From the NCBI GenBank assembly GCA_047631555.1, contig JBLHZY010000002.1, forward strand, positions 310,001 to 374,000: a stretch of 64,000 bases of DNA, written 5' to 3'. Shown piece after piece: positions 62,069 through 64,000 of the stretch; position 1 is the stretch's first letter, and each line of letters begins with the position of its first letter. Made by a program: the position numbers and the translations under genes. Under the pieces are notes generated by a model. That model saw only the letters and a program-made list of their open reading frames with translations, was not told the DNA's origin and did no database searches. Origin of the DNA: JBLHZY01 sp047631555. GTDB lineage: Bacteria > Pseudomonadota > Alphaproteobacteria > Rhodobacterales > Rhodobacteraceae.

Positions 62069-62614
62069 ATGAGATCGAGTTTTACCCGGATTTTGACCGG
62101 CACCGCGTTTGGGATTTTTGTATCCGCCAGTGCTGCGCCTTTGTTGGCCCAAGACAGCACCAATGTGGTTGCCGAAAACACGGCTTGGTATGTGTTTGAA
62201 GAAAATGCACCAAAGAAACAATGCTGGGCGGTTTCCTCGCCCAAAGAGACGATCAATACCGACAGTTCGGGGCGGATCAAAGCGGTGCGCCGCGGCGAGA
62301 TCATGCTTTTCGTGAGCTATGCGCCGGAAAATGGCGTTAAGGGGCAGGTATCATTCGCGGGCGGCTATCCGTTTGCGGGCGGCTCTGAGGTAACGATGGA
62401 TATCGGCGGGACGGTCTATAAGCTCTTTACCGATGGCGAAACGGCTTGGTCGGCCTCGCCTGCGGATGACGCCAAATTGATTGCAGCGATGAAGCGCGGC
62501 GCAACGGCGACGCTTACGGCTAGCTCGGCGCGCGGCACTGTGACCAAAGACACGTTTTCGCTCTCAGGCTTTACCGCGTCAGTAGAGGATGCAGGAAAAC
62601 GCTGCGGCTCTTAA
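62069..62614 (+). CDS. Invasion-associated locus B (IalB) family protein
   Basis: This exported 181-residue protein has a Sec signal (FGIFVSASAAPLLAQ) and the IalB-type domain with ENAPKKQCWAVSSPKE, a conserved Cys pair (C52 and near the C-terminus in KRCGS) and GGYPFAGGSEVTMDIGG. In Bartonella the founding member helps entry into erythrocytes, but the family is common in free-living alphaproteobacteria with no known role. GGAGG precedes the ATG. Confidence 0.85.
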   Translation: MRSSFTRILTGTAFGIFVSASAAPLLAQDSTNVVAENTAWYVFEENAPKKQCWAVSSPKETINTDSSGRIKAVRRGEIMLFVSYAPENGVKGQVSFAGGYPFAGGSEVTMDIGGTVYKLFTDGETAWSASPADDAKLIAAMKRGATATLTASSARGTVTKDTFSLSGFTASVEDAGKRCGS

Positions 62615-62640
62615 GCGGCGGTTTCACTCACTAAATTTGA

Positions 62641-62673
62641 TCGGGCGCGCAAGATGTTTATCTGCGCGCCCGA
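62641..62673 (+). terminator. Hairpin between the IalB-family gene and rlmN
   Basis: Perfect 11-bp arms TCGGGCGCGCA and TGCGCGCCCGA enclose an 11-base loop, starting 26 bp after the stop. There is no T tract, so it may be a weak or factor-dependent terminator or a 5' structure of the rlmN mRNA. Confidence 0.45.
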
Positions 62674-62716
62674 ATCCCTTATAAGGCAGTCTTTACTGCC
62701 CCCGGAGAATAAGCCC

Positions 62717-63907
62717 ATGACAGCAACCGCGCCCATCACGCAGGACGTTTTGACGATCCCGCGCAAAGAGGCTGAAGGCGATAAGCGCAATCTCGTGGGG
62801 ATGACCCGCGACGCGCTGCGCGAGGCGTTGATCTCTGTCGGGGTGCCCGAAAAGCAGGGCAAGATGCGGGCAGGCCAGGTTTGGCAATGGCTCTATCAAA
62901 AGGGCGTGCGCGATTTTGCCGATATGAGCAATCTGTCGAAGGATTTGCGGGCCACGTTTGCCGAGAATTTCGTCATCGCTGTGCCTGAGGTTGTGACCAA
63001 GCAGGTCTCTGACGATGGCACGCGCAAGTATCTGGTGCGTATCGCTGGCGGGCATGAGGTCGAGGTTGTGTATATCCCTGAAACGGGGCGCGGAACGCTT
63101 TGTGTCAGCTCGCAAGTAGGCTGTACGCTGACTTGCTCGTTTTGCCACACAGGCACGCAGAAATTGGTGCGCAATCTGACTGCGGGCGAGATCATCGGCC
63201 AAGTGATGATCGCGCGCGATGATCTGGGCGAGTGGCCCGAGCTCGGCGTGAGCAATCCGCCTGAAGCGCGCTTGCTGTCGAATGTCGTGCTGATGGGAAT
63301 GGGCGAGCCGCTTTATAATTTTGAGGCCGTGCGCGATGCGATGAAGATCGCGATGGATCCAGAAGGCATCCAGCTCAGCCGCCGCCGGATAACGCTTTCA
63401 ACCTCCGGCGTCGTGCCAGAGATCGCCAAGACGGCGCAAGAGATTGGCTGTCAGCTGGCGGTCTCGTTTCATGCGACAACGGATGAGGTGCGCGATCGCC
63501 TTGTGCCGATCAATAAGCGCTGGAATATCGAGGCGCTGCTTGATGCGCTGCGCGAATATCCCAAGGCATCGAATTCCGAGCGGATCACCTTTGAATATGT
63601 GATGCTCAAGGACGTGAACGATAGCGATGAAGATGCGCGCCGTTTGGTGAAATTGATTGAGGGCATCCCGGCCAAGATCAATCTGATCCCGTTCAATGAA
63701 TGGCCCGGCGCGCCTTATCAGCGCTCAACCTGGGAGCGGATCGAGAGCTTTGCTGAGATCGTTTATCAGGCGGGCTATTCCAGCCCGATCCGCAAGCCGC
63801 GCGGCGAAGATATCATGGCCGCTTGTGGCCAGCTGAAATCGGACACTGAACGCGAGCGCAAATCGCGCCGCCAGATCGAAGCCGAAGCCGGAATGGGCGG
63901 CGCCTAA
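62717..63907 (+). CDS. rlmN: Dual-specificity RNA methyltransferase RlmN
   Basis: RlmN is a radical SAM enzyme that makes 2-methyladenosine in 23S rRNA (A2503) and some tRNAs. The 396-residue product has the CxxxCxxC cluster at C136, C140 and C143 (GCTLTCSFCHTG). The resolving/methyl-carrying cysteines are C129 and C370, in a typical arrangement. GMGEPLYNF and STSGVVPEI are further family motifs. I start at 62717, since upstream in-frame codons fall in the hairpin region. Confidence 0.95.
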   Translation: MTATAPITQDVLTIPRKEAEGDKRNLVGMTRDALREALISVGVPEKQGKMRAGQVWQWLYQKGVRDFADMSNLSKDLRATFAENFVIAVPEVVTKQVSDDGTRKYLVRIAGGHEVEVVYIPETGRGTLCVSSQVGCTLTCSFCHTGTQKLVRNLTAGEIIGQVMIARDDLGEWPELGVSNPPEARLLSNVVLMGMGEPLYNFEAVRDAMKIAMDPEGIQLSRRRITLSTSGVVPEIAKTAQEIGCQLAVSFHATTDEVRDRLVPINKRWNIEALLDALREYPKASNSERITFEYVMLKDVNDSDEDARRLVKLIEGIPAKINLIPFNEWPGAPYQRSTWERIESFAEIVYQAGYSSPIRKPRGEDIMAACGQLKSDTERERKSRRQIEAEAGMGGA

Positions 63908-64000
63908 GCGTTAACCCTTTTGGGGCCTTTTGTTGCGGATGCGTACGGCGCGTTAGGAAAAATTTAGCTTACTTTACGGTAGCCCATAGGCGCCCAAATT
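63908..64000. other. Right-hand edge, no gene visible
   Basis: The last 93 bases after rlmN hold a small CCC/GGG hairpin with T's (63919-63935), possibly the rlmN terminator, and no coding frame that can be judged before the window ends. Confidence 0.4.

Overview
The window is a chromosomal segment of a flagellated alphaproteobacterium, most likely of the Roseobacter group (Rhodobacteraceae in the broad sense). The indications are the FlaF/FlbT flagellin regulators and a DUF1217 protein beside the flagellin, the order flgB-flgC-fliE-fliQ-flgF-flgG divergent from fliI, and the order ubiB-ubiE / mutM-enoyl-CoA hydratase-rpsT-dnaA-dnaN-recF-gyrB. A RibH2-type lumazine synthase and a serine operon with a structured leader point the same way. 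No tRNA, rRNA, insertion sequence, prophage or CRISPR array was seen. Almost all the DNA is GC-rich and densely coding.

Layout. 1-10.8 kb: flagellar cluster. It holds the rod/export operon flgB-flgC-fliE-fliQ-flgF-flgG (minus; flgG runs off the left edge), fliI, a minus-strand run flgJ-like / flgN-like / flagellin / flaF / flbT / DUF1217, and plus-strand fliK-flgD. 10.9-14.0 kb: an aminoglycoside-phosphotransferase-fold kinase and the ubiquinone genes ubiE-ubiB. 14.2-25.1 kb: an unfamiliar membrane protein with a decayed, frameshifted partial copy of itself just upstream, then mutM, enoyl-CoA hydratase, rpsT, a rhodanese, dnaA, dnaN, recF, a LysE-type exporter and gyrB. 25.1-31.5 kb: a two-subunit molybdenum hydroxylase behind a palindromic operator candidate, then a single-chain BC-BCCP-CT acyl-CoA carboxylase. 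31.6-36.1 kb: trhO, the NAD-salvage pair pncA-pncB, a visibly AT-rich SIR2-like gene tucked 17 bp behind pncB, and arfB.

36.1-43.5 kb: an 18-codon open frame with an almost perfect anti-16S ribosome-binding site and its own promoter and terminator candidates, then a queuosine-precursor transporter, a phytase-like esterase, mepA, a UMF1-type transporter, a thioesterase, a YggT protein and recQ. 43.5-54.0 kb: a hybrid histidine kinase carrying 24-bp tandem repeats, then an alpha-2-macroglobulin (PAN domain, intact CTEQ thioester) with its usual partner pbpC. 54.0-64.0 kb: thiolase, metallophosphatase, serC-serA divergent from serB, ribH behind an FMN riboswitch, a Rhizobium etli-type asparaginase, an IalB-family protein and rlmN.

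Most of the window is core housekeeping. The parts most worth a second look are the SIR2-like gene embedded in the NAD-salvage locus (34633-35658), the tiny transcription unit at 36189-36422, the membrane protein with its upstream remnant (14170-15169), and the palindromes at 7241-7270 and 25386-25463. I found no convincing multi-gene novel system. The SIR2-like gene is the best candidate for an undescribed defence or NAD-linked function.
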